64,000 nt of DNA, taken from assembly GCA_003254905.1 (NCBI GenBank), contig QANU01008245.1, positions 124,310-188,309 of the forward strand, given 5' to 3'. A model generated the notes under the pieces. The model worked only from the letters and a program-made list of their open reading frames with translations, was not told the DNA's origin and did no database searches. A program made the position numbers and the translations under genes. Origin of the DNA: Nissolia schottii (Eukaryota; Streptophyta; Magnoliopsida; Fabales; Fabaceae). Every line of letters starts with the position of its first letter. Within the stretch, counting starts at the first letter, position 1. Shown here one piece after another: positions 25,230 through 37,792 of the stretch.

Positions 25230-27098
25230 TCAATCCTAGCCAACACCGAAAGAAAATAATGAATGGCCAGGTGGCCCCACCATAGCATTAATAGAAACAC
25301 CACCAAATCCACCTAACAAATTAACTTTATAGCCCTACCATAGAGGTCGCAAATATGCATCCGTCACCTATCTCACCAATGCAACACACTAGAACCATAG
25401 CTTATAACCTCGCTAGATCTGACCCTGAAAAACCATGCATAAACCAGTACTAGATCTAAAGATCTGCGCCAAGTTCACTTCAAAATTGAGCGCAAATGCA
25501 TCGCCAAAATGACTGATCACTAGCACAAAAGCTCAAATCTAACACAGCTTCAAGTTTGAGCAGTCATCCCAGCCATGGACTTGGCCATGAACCAACAACA
25601 CAAGTACCACAAGCCTGCTTACGTCATTGCCACCCAACTGCATTTATCAATTTGATCCACAATCATATATAGGAGCTCTAATTTGCAAAGGGGGGCCATT
25701 AATCTTGACTGTCACACAAAGCCATGGATTTGGCTAGGAGCGAGCACATATCTAGCTCTGTCATATATGGAGGTGGACCAGGACCTGAGCACAAGCCATG
25801 CAAGGTGAGAGGAACCATGAACACGAAAGAACTCGCTGACTAAAAATTATGTTTTGCTAACATACATTTTGCATTATTGAATAAAATTTTTAATTGTGTA
25901 TTAAATATCCATGGATATCGGTGGGTACCTAATTATTCATAAAAAAATTATAAATTGATATTAGTATGAGTATGGAGGAAGGATATGACCAAATTTTATC
26001 CACAAGACAAGGGACGAGGGACTATTCCTCAATCCCACTCCACCCCCATTTTCATTTTTAGTCGTGGATATTAAATTTCATGTATACTTTAGCATTACAG
26101 ACAAGGTTATAAAAGTTTGATTAATTTAAAGACAAATCCTAGCCCATTCTAAAAACAAGATATACCTTTTACTCTAAATTATTAAGAGTTTGGCACATAA
26201 TATGGAACACAAGTTAACTTATAGTTATTTAGTATTTCTAAAAGAAAAAATTAGGAAATATAAAGGGTTCACTAATATTATGTGTCAATTTCTTAATGGA
26301 TCAAAGCAAAAGTGTGTGTGTGTCTTGCTCTATGTGTAGTAAAGAAAATTTTCTAATTTGAATTACCCTAAGCCACCCCCCCCCCAAACCACGCTTTTTT
26401 TCTCCTGTGTTAATCCTCATTTAGTTACTTTTTGAAAGGGTTACTATTATTAACAAAGCGTGGACAACACGCACCAATGTCACCGCGACAGGACCTTCAG
26501 GTATTGTTTAGAAATTTTTCACCTGACATTGATGTTTTGTCCCCTGGCATTTTGTACCTTCAGGTCTTAGTTCGAATAGCTTTTTCGGGATCCATTAACT
26601 AATATGTACATGTTGTTGAAAGCAATATGGGTCCCCTAAACCTCAAAGGGAGGTTTGAACCGTATATATATAAAAAAAAAATGCACCATTAAGTGTTACC
26701 CAAAAAGAAATTGCACTAACCCTAAAATATGGAGCTCATTTCAGTCCTGCAAGTTCTAAGTACGTAAAGTTGCTTTAAATTATATAAACTTATTGGTCAT
26801 TAGACGCACCCACTTCCCATTATTTTTAAGTTTTTTATATTGGAATACTGAAGTTATTAGGAACGAGACTGTCCATGGACATTGAATGCATGACATAAGC
26901 TCATTGGCTAAGAAGAGTACTAGCTAGTACGTTTCAATTATCAGCCCCGCAACATGTACATTAAATATTATACACCATACATATACTCTGTATTAAATAT
27001 GTTTGGGCTCACTATGAATACTCACTCACACACGGATCCCCACTCTGCTCTTAAACGCGCGAGCACACGCTTTTTGCGTTTCTCAGTTTTCATTCGCG
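25230..27098. other. Intergenic DNA, nothing recognised
   Basis: No gene or clear element. A C11-type homopolymer lies near 26376-26386, and an A-rich end (near 26668-26680) follows a moderately GC-rich patch (26455-26660) whose origin I cannot name. Confidence 0.5.
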
Positions 27099-27422
27099 TG
27101 CATAAACTTTATAAGCATCTGTGCACAAACATTATGTAGTAGAATGCACAAACATTACTCACTTATGCGCACAAACCTTTATATGGACCATATATTTCAT
27201 AATTTATTAGACTCTTGGATGCACAAACTTTATAAGCATTTGTGCACAAACTTTATGTAATAGAATGCACAAACATTACTCGTTTATGTTCACAAACTTT
27301 TACATGGATCATACATTCCAGAATTCATTAGATTCTTTGATGCACAAACTTTATAAGCATCTGTGCACAAATTTTATGTGGTATAGTGCACAAACATTAC
27401 ACGCTCATGTTCACAAGTATGA
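27099..27422. repeat. TGCACAAAC-family tandem repeat, locus B, 121-bp period
   Basis: Units start at 27099, 27220 and 27341, exactly 121 bases apart (2.7 copies). Each starts TGCA(T/C)AAACTTTATAAGCAT and contains TGTGCACAAA(C/T), (A/G)TGCACAAACATTAC and TTCACAA-type blocks. A GA/GAT-rich stretch follows at 27550-27640, as at locus A. Confidence 0.85.
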
Positions 27423-27639
27423 CATTTCACAAGTAATTGTCTACTCAAGCATCTATAATAAGTAAACCATCATTGTTAAAGGTAGACCTCATCCATTTTA
27501 AAAGAAAACCAACATTTAATCATCTTAATTTCATTTTAATCAACTTTAACATGATAGGAGGATGCCGATGATGAGAGGATGACAAGCATAAAGGTAATAG
27601 AACAAGGATGAGAGGATGCAGATGATGATGATGATGGAA

Positions 27640-28340
27640 AACGATAATGGAAATGAGTTCGGGATTGGACGTGCGTTGTTTATAATTTTGGAAACTATAT
27701 GAAATACGTATTTTGATCATTAATTACGTATAATTGAAGGTTGTATGTATGGGTGTAGGTAATTTGAGTGTGCACATATCATTTTTGTTCAATTAATTAG
27801 GGTATGCATTGGGTTAGATATATTGACCAATAAACATTATAATTTGAATCACATTAATGAGAACAACCGATATCCAAGTCCTATTATAAAATCTGCCTTA
27901 TTCAGTTTGGCCAAACTGTAGGCCTTTGTAGGGGATAAGAATTTCCCGACAAAAATTGTTTTCTATTTTCAAATTATGCTCAAATTCAATATCAATAGTT
28001 AAAGGCTTGCACCACTTTGACCAACTTCACGTTGGTCAAAATCACATTAATGAAATTAGTTAAGATAATTGAATTATTTTAAGGAAAAATCAAGTTAATG
28101 ATTAATTTGAGTATCTTATCAATTATATATTTGTAAAGTTTATTTCTAAGTTAATTTGTTTTTAAGGTGAGAGATTTAGGTAATATACATAAGGTCTTAG
28201 GTTCAAACTTCATTAAATGTAATTTTTGAAGTAAAAAAAAAAAAAACTTTAGCAATCAACAAATTTTCATATTTTCTTTTAAGTTTTTTTTTTACAATTT
28301 TTTAAGATATTTACTTATTCAAACTATTATCAAATATCTC
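27640..28340. other. AT-rich intergenic DNA
   Basis: Nothing recognised apart from homopolymer A and T runs. Confidence 0.5.
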
Positions 28341-28349
28341 ATGGCCTAA

Positions 28350-28539
28350 ACTTTTTTTTTTAGGTTGTCTGCCCGGTATCCAAGGCTTAGCCTTGACTAA
28401 TCCGGTCGACCCGGGTCACGCACCTGGCTATGGCGGTTGAGTCTCCCAGCGGGGATAACTACGTACACAAGGTCTCAAACTCGAGACCTTGCTTAAGCGA
28501 TACCAAGTCGCTTACCACTTGGACCAACCCCCGTTGGTA
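28350..28539 (-). mobile_element. tRNA-derived SINE with target-site duplication
   Basis: Read on the minus strand, the 5' end carries a pol III A-box-like TGGTCCAAGTGG (near 28512-28523) and, about 40 bases on, a B-box-like region GAGTTTGAGACC (near 28470-28485). A GC-rich body and a short A tail follow (T run at 28352-28361 on plus). The insertion is flanked by direct repeats ATGGCCTAA at 28341-28349 and 28540-28548. Promoter boxes, tail and duplication together make a SINE likely. The family is not named. Confidence 0.8.
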
Positions 28540-28559
28540 ATGGCCTAACTTTATAATCT

Positions 28560-29020
28560 ATATGCAATTACAACAGCTAAAATGGGTTAAACCCAATGGG
28601 CTAGCTCGAATGACTCAAAATTATGGGCAGAATGAGCTGAAGAAACATGAAAAAAAAAAATTAACCTAGTCTGACTTAACTTAACTCAAATTGGTCCAAC
28701 CCGATGGCCCGAACACTCCTTTTAATATATATAAAAATAATAATCTTATGTGCACTTATTTTATTTTTTTTAACCCCTTACATGTGCACTTGTTCAATAA
28801 GTTTAAATATTAAGAAGCCCTATGATATATATAGAGGATATTAAAAAAGAGATCAGTGAACTGAAAATGTTAGTGAACATGCCAGAGGCTCACAGCTACT
28901 AAGTTTATGAAGCAATTAATTTACTTGATACTTTAGACTAGAACAACTACATTCATATACATTTTACTCTTGTAGATTTAGTCCATCTAATTTCAACTTT
29001 CAAGTGTTTGGCCCCTAATG
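28560..29020. other. AT-rich intergenic DNA
   Basis: No feature seen. Confidence 0.5.
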
Positions 29021-30421
29021 CCAATTGTCACGTCCAACTTAGGATGTGACCGCACGTGGGGCTAATGCCTTACGGAAGCACTGACGTGACATACTAAACA
29101 TGTGTTAAATGCAAATGATAAATAAATATTGGTTGATTCATTAATTAATAACTAAAAACTGTTTACATATACTGAATTGAAATAGAAATAAGTTACAAAA
29201 TAATAATAATGTCTGAATTGAAATACATAAAGCTATTATGGACCCTGCCCTAGGTGTCTGGAGCATGACTGTAACTACTCGGTAGTCTCCACTGTGAAGC
29301 GAAGCTTACCACTGAAATATGGAATCCTCACTCATTGGACGAGGGGGACGTCCTCATTATCCTCAGTTGAATCTGAAAATGGTTTGACGGAGGGTGAGTT
29401 GTCAACTCAGTGATGGGTACCTCGGTACACAAACATAGCACATACTGCGCATAATAAGATGGCATATAGATACATGTGTGTATATATATATACACACTAA
29501 AGGAATGTGCAAACATAAAACTGTTTTATGAAAGGAATTGAATACATTGAATGAATCTGCATATACTGAATAAACTGAATAGCTAAGCAAACTAAATAAA
29601 CTGAATAACTGAAATAACTAATGGAATGTAAAATTGATCTGTTGTACGCATGCCCACATCCCTGCGGAGGGGCACTGTTCATGGGAGTCATAGCTCGACC
29701 TTACTTTACCAGGAATGATCTGGGTGATTTCGATACACACGCAACTCAGATACCTGTGAGGGTACGCATACCCGAAGTTTGAGAAGCCTGATGCTCAGGA
29801 TTATGATAAGGCACACATGCCGTAAATGAGGAGCTTGTCGCTCATACCTATCTACTGTCAGGTCTGGGTTACAAGATCGTAGGACCTCGTACTTGTAACA
29901 TCCCGATTTTTTCCCTTATAAAGATTTTTCATAATTAATAATTCCACGTAATTAAAGTGTATTCGAGACGGTTATTTAGACTGGAAATTTATTCTTTATC
30001 CAAAATACCAGTCAAAATAATTGTTTCATGATCTCGCGGAATGTCGCGAGATCTGTGCCGATTTTCGGATCATACCGAAATTCCGTCAGGTGCCAAAGGT
30101 ATCCGTAAAATATACTCTTATAGAGATAAATTCACGAATCCCTTAGCTTGAGCTACCATCATGACCAGGAAAATTAGTAGATCGCGACTATGTGTTTGGA
30201 ATATTTTTAGGATATTCGTACATGAGCGATTAACGACCAAACACGATCAAACATGATCAAAATTATACTAGGCCAAACCAAGTTTATCCCCAGCCTTCGA
30301 TGACAGGGATAAGATTATATATATTAATAATATAATAATAATAATATATAATATAATATAATAATAATAAAAAGAAAAAGAAAAAAAGAATAGAAAATAG
30401 AAACAGTGAGGCAGCGAGGGT

Positions 30422-30435
30422 GGCTATAAATAGCC
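30422..30435 (+). promoter_or_regulatory. TATA box of the LTR
   Basis: CTATAAATAG sits inside the GGC...GCC palindrome, about 525 bases after the LTR start. It is well placed as the pol II promoter of the element. Confidence 0.45.
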
Positions 30436-30834
30436 AACCCTGTAGCTTCATTTTTCACACAATTTCCTCACTTTGAATATTTTTCGGTTCCGTTCGTGCA
30501 CACTGCGGTTACGCTGCCGGATTCAGGAAAAATCCCAAGAACATGCCAACGTTCCCCGAAAATTCCTCACATCAACCTTATCAACTCTGACTTTGCTTAG
30601 GAAGTGGGTAATCCTAGACCCACTGTCTATGTGGTTTTTAATGTTGCAAATATAATGTAATAAAGCTTATGTAGAAAATGTTGGGAATATTATGAAATAA
30701 TTATTTGAAATGTTTCTGAGCTGGAAAACTGTGTTATAGTGTCTGTTGGAACGGTAGGAATGTCCTAAATGAAAGAAATTAAGTTTCAGTGAGCAAAAAT
30801 GCAAGAAATAGTGCTACAGATGAGTTTAAGATAA

Positions 30835-30992
30835 GGTCATTCGAATGACCCTAAATATTATTCACCCATGAGCCATTTTAGCTTGTCATTCGAATGACCA
30901 TGCCAGATCATTCAAATGACCATGAAAAAATTATAAACAGAGAGCAAAATTTCAGTGTCATTCGAATGACTCAGCTAGTAATTCGAATGACC
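30835..30992. repeat. Cluster of five GTCATTCGAATGAC palindromes
   Basis: A perfect 16-bp palindrome GGTCATTCGAATGACC lies at 30835-30850. The 14-bp core GTCATTCGAATGAC recurs at 30885-30898 and 30957-30970. Variants lie at 30906-30921 (TCATTCAAATGACC) and 30979-30992 (TAATTCGAATGACC). Confidence 0.85.
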
Positions 30993-31439
30993 ACTGAAGA
31001 ACTTGAGATTTTAGCTTTTCTACATGTTCAAATAAGCAATAAAACCCTAAAGATTGTACATGAAAGTAACCATGAACTTATTTTACTTATGAAAGCATGC
31101 ATCATGAGGACCTGGTCGCCGTCAGGGTTTTAGGATGACTGTAAATAACTAGAGAGTTATCACCTAAAGTTTAAAAAGCATAATTGAACCCTTGGGAACA
31201 ATGATATTTTAAGAAGGTTTCGGCCACAGAGGGTCTGGTATACCTTGAAGAAAGCACCTAGTTATATGATTAAGGTTATCCTCTCTCTTGGCACATCCAA
31301 CAAACAAGCCCCTCACCAGTTCGGCAAGCTGGGTTGGTTAAAGATAAACGCAGGCCAATGCCTGATCACATGTCAAAGAAAAGATAATCCCAGGCCCATG
31401 TATCATCATCTTTAAAAACCCCAACCCCACAAAAATACT

Positions 31440-32200
31440 AAAACAACATTGTCTCACAACATTTTAAACAAATACTAAGTTCAACATTGTCCCATAGCAC
31501 TTTGTCCCACAACACTCTATTAAAAGCAAGAGACCACAACAATATGAAGTATAGGAGACATGGAAAGCTAACCTCGGATTTTCATGAATCTTCCTTGGAC
31601 CACAACACTCTTTTTTTCCTAACCTCGGACCATAGCACTTTGTCCCACAACACTCTTCCTTTGCTTGTTAGAGATGCGTGATGATGGTGAATGTGTGATG
31701 ATGGAGAGTGAGAGTATGAAATGGGGTGAAATAGGTTTGTGGGAATCAACGAAAAGGAGAGGGTTAGGGAAGGGAATCAATGGTGAGTGAGACTATGAAA
31801 TGGGTTTGGGGTGATAGTAAGTTGTGAGAGTGATAGGACGGAGAGGAGAGGGTTGGGGGGCAGGGAATCGATGGTGGAGTGAAATGGGTTTAGGGTTAGA
31901 GTGATACAACTTCGTTTATGAATTTTGAGAGGATTGTGGTAGGGAAATGACGTCATTCTAAATTGTGAAAGGAAGGTGAGACTCGTTTCTCATGTTTATG
32001 AAACAACATCGTTTTGCATGTTGTTAAACAATATTGTTTTGAAGTATTGATGTGTGTGTGTGGTGTGATTAGGAGAGAGAATGCGAGTTAACGGCCACGT
32101 GTGACGCCGTTACGTCACAAAGAGACAGAGGAATACATGGAGGAAACGGCGAAAAAATTCAGACAGAGACACGTGAGGAACTTTTTTTATTCAGAAACCA
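31440..32200. repeat. Degenerate repeats with purine-rich blocks
   Basis: CACAACACT(C/T)T and CCATAGCACTTTGTCCCACA recur (31480-31680). About 85-bp purine-rich units follow (31690-31900) that share AGGGAATC(A/G)ATGG, GAGTGA and ATGAAATGGG. A CACGTG core occurs at 32096-32101. No gene is present. Confidence 0.5.
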
Positions 32201-32720
32201 ATGTGGACAACATGAAAAATTTCAAGAACTTTTGTGGTCATTTCCCCCATTAAATTGGTCAGAGAAGAAATTGATTATTCTTTTCCTATTACTCTGCCAG
32301 ATGCTTTCTTCATCTGAACAATCTTCCCACCCAGTTCACTTTGCCTTTTTGTTTTTTTTTAAAGTGTCATTTCTTTCAAATACTTGTCAAAGCCACTCTC
32401 AGTGTCTCACCCTAATTCCCATTATCTTTCGGCTGTAAAGTTGCCAAGGTCTCATTTCATGTCACTTATGTTAAAAAATAAAAATTAAAACTTCACTGTT
32501 CCTAGTTCGTAATATGTTCTTCGGCACAGGAGTCTTAGGACCAAACACAAGAGGGACATATTCGTTGGTGCTCATTCTATCTCTCTATCTCTCTCTCACT
32601 GTGTGTCTCTCTCTTTGTTTTTAATTTGGTTTATTTATTAAAAATTCACCTTATAAGCCAAACAAACCAACCCAATTTTTTTTTTGAACTCACAACACAA
32701 GCAGTGTGATCCTTAGTCCT

Positions 32721-32725
<5 letters not shown>

Positions 32726-32764
<39 letters not shown>
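32726..32764 (+). repeat. (CT)n microsatellite in the 5' UTR
   Basis: A run of about 19 CT units ends 22 bases before the start codon of the response-regulator gene. It is probably transcribed and length-variable. Confidence 0.9.
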
Positions 32765-32767
<3 letters not shown>

Positions 32768-32786
32768 AACAAACAAACAACAAGGC

Positions 32787-35700
32787 ATGGACAATGGTTG
32801 TTTCTCTTCCCCGCGGCGTGACGCTTTCCCTGCAGGTCTCAGAGTTCTGGTTGTTGATGATGATCCAACGTGGCTTAGGATCCTTGAAAAGATGCTCAAG
32901 AAGTGCTCCTACGAAGGTTTGTTTTGTTTGTTCCTTTTTCTTTTCCACACACACCATAGTTGCTGGTTACTCGGTATGGAAACCGTTCTGCAGTTCATTT
33001 TGATACTCAATTCGCCATTTCTTTTTTGTTTTGGGTTAAATTACAAATACTTCTTTAGAGAGAATTCTCAGTACGCGGTATGTGCTAGGCATGGTAACTA
33101 TGAGACACTGCCACTTCTGTTATGTACTAAGTTTCCAGTTTTGGTTTATTGTACTTAGAATCTTAATTATAGAATTTTCTACACGTGTTGCTCTCCCCTC
33201 TAAGATCAGGCGTTTCAGACTTTTGCGTTAACTTTCTGAATTTTAGTATGTGGTCTCATATTTTTATGGTCCAGTTTATATTATGTCATTAAATTTGTTT
33301 GATTTTCATTATAATTACCTCAAAATCAAAAGTTATAAGATTTGACTAATTGATAACGCAAAACATTTTATGTTGACATCCTATGAAAATTAATATCTTC
33401 TTTTGGCTAAACAAATGTTCATCTAATAAGTATGTAATTATTATTTGATAAGGATGTTTTTTATGTTAATTGCATGCTCTTTTCCACCAGTTTTCGTTTC
33501 TGAATTTTTATTTTAAGATTAATTTTTGCTGTTACTTGATAAATTATTCTTATGACTTTCTAAAGCACGATCAATTTCATCTTATAAGAAGGAAAAACTT
33601 GAATTGAAGGGAAGTTTAGATCATAAAAGTTATTAGATGGAGCAAGGTTATAATTAATCAGATTTTTTGCTTTTGTTTCTATGTTACCATTTCTGCTACT
33701 ATTGAAAAAAACTACAAGGGCCAAGATCAAAATTCTCTTGTCAAATTTGATTCCTGTTAATCTTTCATCCCTGCTTGTATCTTCTTAGTTTTACTGTTTT
33801 ATGACTATTTAGGCTATCTTCAGAACTAGAATATCACATCGATTGGTAATATGCACCAGCATCAATGTGAGAGGATAGTTGGTTCACTAAGCAATGGCAT
33901 ATGAGAATAGTTCTTACAAAACTATAGCAAGTAACTGAATTAATCTAAATAAATGAAACGGTAACATTCCTATTAGTTTACTTAGACTTCTAGATTTGGC
34001 ATTTCCTTGGTAGATGGTAAAATCTTCCTGTCATAAATGACTAGGGATGGGACTGTTTGGTATGACCGTCATAAATCTTCCTGTAGCGTTTGTTTCATGT
34101 CATGAAGACATTGGGGACAGAAACATATTTGTAAAAGGGGTGGAGACAGAAAAAACCCATAATTGTTCTTTCTTGGGATAATTTTACACTAATTTTTGTA
34201 CCTCTAAAAAGAAAGAACACGAAAGACATGTCTCAACTATCCCACTGTCTTCATCATTTCAGTCCCAAGACAAAAACCAAACATTGACTTAATGCTCATG
34301 TATGTAGTATGTTTTTACATAAGTTCAAGTTGTATACGACACAGATGAAACAAATTCTGTTCATTGACCAGTGATCATGCATGCCACATCATTTTTGCAA
34401 GTTCGTGGCACTCCAGCATTCTTTATAATCACGAATTAGGGTGGAAAATGGTCGAGCTGAGCAATTTGAGACTACATCATTGTTGGCTTCCAATCTCCCT
34501 TTGATTCCTTTCTCATAATTGCAAATTTCGGAAAGCAAGCGTACCTTATGTGTCGTGTCTGATGTATGCTATGATGTTATGACAGCCAATTTCCTATATC
34601 ATTCTAACTCCTTCCCGTTAACTGCTTCAGTGACAACATGTTGTTTGGCAAGGCATGCGCTAAACTTGCTCCGCGAAAGGAAAGATGGATACGATATAGT
34701 GATCAGTGACGTAAACATGCCGGACATGGATGGTTTCAAGCTCCTTGAGCATGTTGGACTGGAGATGGATCTTCCCGTCATTAGTCAGTTCTCTATCATC
34801 AATAAATATACTCTCCAGTTTTTCCTTAAAAACCTCATGATAATCATTGATTCAAAAGTTGCAAGCTGATCTGACCAGTCACCACTTTGCATTGCTCTCT
34901 GTTCAGTGATGTCTGTTGACGGGGAAACAAGCAGGGTGATGAAAGGCGTTCAGCACGGAGCCTGCGATTATCTGCTTAAGCCTATAAGGATGAAGGAGCT
35001 GCGAATCATATGGCAACACGTGTTTAGGAAGAGGATACGCGAGGCTAGAGATTTCGAAACCTTTGAGGCCTTCGAGAGCATTCACCTGATCAGGAATGGA
35101 TCGGAGCTGTCCGACGATGGGAACCTGTTTGCTTTAGAAGACCTGACCTCCACGAAGAAAAGAAAAGATGTGGATAGCAAACATGATGACAAAGACATGG
35201 TGGATTCGTCTTCCACCAAGAAAGCTAGAGTGGTTTGGTCTGTCGATCTTCATCAGAAGTTTGTTAAAGCGGTGAATCAGATTGGATTTGATAGTAAGTT
35301 TCTTATCATGGTTCTCTACAAAGACTTCTGGACTGATAACTGTGGCTTCAATATATCTGAATGTTTATGCTTAAACTTTACCTGGATGTATCAAAGTGTG
35401 CGATTACCAAGCATAATCTTTTTGCAGATGTAGTCATCATCTTACTTTTCATGCACAAAAGTATTCATATCAAATAATTTCTGTTTGGCAGAAGTTGGTC
35501 CCAAGAAGATACTGGATTTGATGAATGTTCCATGGCTGACCAGAGAAAATGTTGCAAGCCACTTGCAGGTGATGATATATTTCAACTCCTTGAATATTTT
35601 CCTGACACTGCTGAGAAAGAAACTTGTATAATATCTTCCGTCCAGATAAACATCAATGTCTTGTAATATTTTCTTTTTGTATTCATGATTATGTTATGCT

Positions 35701-37015
35701 GTTTCTGGTAGACTTAGAATAACAAATGAGCTTCACTTTAATACAAGAGAAATTCTTACATGCTTCTAGAACACATTTAATACATATGCTGTAAGAACAT
35801 TATCAGTCATTGATTGGGTGGAAGTGATTACCTCCATTCCAAACTGTTTGTCCCATACACAGTGTTTCTTGGAAATATTACAACATAGATGTAGATCTCA
35901 CATAAATTTATTAAAGGACACAATTGAGAGAGGGAAAAAAAAAAAGATTCTTTGTAATGTTGTAAGTTTGAAGTTAGAAGTTTGAAACTCAGGTTCCCAT
36001 TGAGAAATTTGTTGTTGTGCAGAAGTACCGGCTTTACTTGAGTAGGCTTCCGAAAGAAAACGATCAGAAATCTTCCTCAAGCGGAACGAAGCATTCAGAT
36101 TTACCTGTAAATCCGAAAGATCTAGCAAGTATTGGAGTTCAGAACTTGGGGAATAAGCAACAAAATGATGTTTCAATTGACAGCTACAGTTATTCAGATG
36201 GAACAGTAGCACTTCAGAACATGGAAGCTAAAAGTCATGAAGGTGATCCCAAGGGAATTGTTTCAAACCCCACAACTACAGAGAAAGGAAGAACTTTTAC
36301 CAGTAACATTACTGACACAGAGACGAGAAAGAGTTTCCCGCTGAAGTCAGAAGGAAACCATGCAGCAGTGCTTGAATGCACCATGCCAACACAATACTCA
36401 TGGAATGAAGTTCCTGCAGAAATGCAACTCAAAGAACATAAGCCTCCGGTGCAGATGGAAAATAACTTTAACCAGTTGCCGTTACATCATGGTAAGCAGC
36501 ATCACATCCAAGTTGACCAATCACAGTCAATTGCTTCAGTTAGTTCCCCTCCATCCTTGACAGAGGAAGAGGTTGCTGCGTGTGTAGAAACAAAACCTGT
36601 TATGTATGCCGACTACAAGCGTGACTACAACAGTTCTGTGAGTTCAATTGGGAGCACGGTTGTTGACACCATCGCTATCCAACCTGGAAGCCTTATGATG
36701 AACAATCAGTCTTCAGAAACCATTTCCACTACAAACTTGGGCTTGAAAATACAACCATCTAATCTCAGCTTCATTTCTGATTTGGAATTTTACCAAAGAA
36801 ACCTACTTTTGGGAGGCGAGGCAGCAGCTTTGGTACCTCTGGACGACGACTTACATTTCTCTTGGCTACAAGGTGAATGCTCTAACATGAACTTCAGCAT
36901 GCAGAACATAGGCATGCCAGGGTATTATGATCCAGGCCTTATTGCAGAAGTTCCAACCCACTACTATGACTCAGCAGACTATTCAGTAATAGATCAAGGT
37001 GTATTTATAGCATGA
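32787..37015 (+). CDS. Type-B cytokinin response regulator, ARR11-like
   Basis: Five exons: 32787-32916, 34631-34783, 34907-35293, 35492-35568 and 36023-37015, in phase, giving 579 residues. The receiver domain (about residues 15-130) has the acidic pair in VLVVDDDP, the phospho-acceptor Asp in [12 protein letters not shown], and the Lys in DYLLKPIR. A basic linker (KKRK) follows, then a GARP/Myb-like DNA-binding domain (about 208-265): [20 protein letters not shown], then [20 protein letters not shown] and [10 protein letters not shown]. The C-terminal 300 residues are Gln/Asn/Ser-rich and low in conservation, as expected for an activation region. The protein should act in the nucleus as the final transcription factor of the His-to-Asp cytokinin phosphorelay. 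Closest resemblance by memory is Arabidopsis ARR11. Intron 1 (1.7 kb) carries a MITE. Confidence 0.93.
34083..34288. mobile_element. hAT-like MITE in intron 1 of the response regulator
   Basis: GTAGCGTTTG at the left and CCAAACATTGAC at the right are opposed ends. The body (GACATTGGGGACAGAAACAT, GAAAGACATGTCTC, CCTCTAAAAAGAA) matches the element at 62777-63033 almost block for block, so the two are one family. This copy is shorter and more diverged. Confidence 0.75.
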
Positions 37016-37792
37016 TTTGCTTCTATCCTTCCCCTGCATCTTGAACAAAAATCAAAAACTTCATGCATGAAAGGACAATTTAGTTTTCATTGTAGTAGCT
37101 AACTGCTCTGCTATTATTATTGAAGAATTTTCAACTATAAGGGTTGGGGGTATTATTTTTTTCCAATCATCAAGGATTTGGATATCGCAACAGCTTGTAT
37201 AAAGTGGTAATTTGTGATTACAAACATTAAAGCTTAATTAATAAGCTTGCTTTGCTCTTTTTTGCTTGCTTTAAGAGCATTTATTGTACCTTAAGATTAA
37301 CCAAAGTATAATAAAGGACTGATATGTTAAAAATCAAAACTTGCTAGACTAAAATGTACGTAACTTTTCTTCAAGGGGCCAATTATTCAGGCCTGATATG
37401 CTTTTAAGGAGAAAAATGTTTCTCGTGCATTTAAAATGCTCAGATCCATGTGCTGCATAATGTGCATGGGGGTAAAATTCTTTAAACACATTCCCACAGA
37501 AAAATACTCATATCCTCAATGTTTTATTTTTGAATGGTTTGAAGCACAAATGTAATGTTTAATACCATGCAAAGTAATGCAACTAGAGATTATACAAGCC
37601 CTTATCTATCTACACCTTACTTTAGTTACAGATTAATTCTAACTCCAAAATGCTCCTAGGTCAAAACTTATTGATGCCTAGATATAACTAGAACCGTAAA
37701 AGGACTACAGACACAAAACTATACTTTTCAGAATGTGAAAGTGAAACACGCATCAGAATATAAACTTCCCTAATCCTTCTCTTTTCATGTTC
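37016..37792. other. Convergent intergenic region / 3' UTRs
   Basis: 777 bases separate the two stop codons, so the 3' UTRs of the response regulator and the WVD2-like gene face each other. No other feature was seen. Confidence 0.6.

Larger units (their letters stand above)
29026..31200 (+). mobile_element. LTR-retrotransposon-derived non-coding region with an LTR
   Basis: TGTAACATCCCGATTTT at 29898 is a typical start of Ty3/gypsy-type plant LTRs. It is followed by a U3-like part and a TATA-box sequence GGCTATAAATAGCC at 30422-30435, then a transcribed-leader-like stretch. Upstream, 29641-29895 is GC-richer, non-coding and could be the element's 3' untranslated part. Another start-like motif, TGTCACGTCC, lies near 29030. 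No pol coding remains. The right LTR end was not found, so the end given is nominal. Confidence 0.45.

Noticed and set aside
26455..26680. Possible second SINE (CTTAGTTCGAATAGC B-box-like, A-rich end)
   Set aside because: No A box at the right distance and no flanking duplication could be found.
27550..27720. Histidine-rich minus-strand ORF (HHHHH)
   Set aside because: It comes from a GAT/ATG trinucleotide run and has no domain or gene context.
32690..32957. Minus-strand and alternative-frame ORFs over exon 1 of the response regulator
   Set aside because: They are shadows of the CT microsatellite and the receiver-domain exon. The plus-frame protein has clear domain identity.
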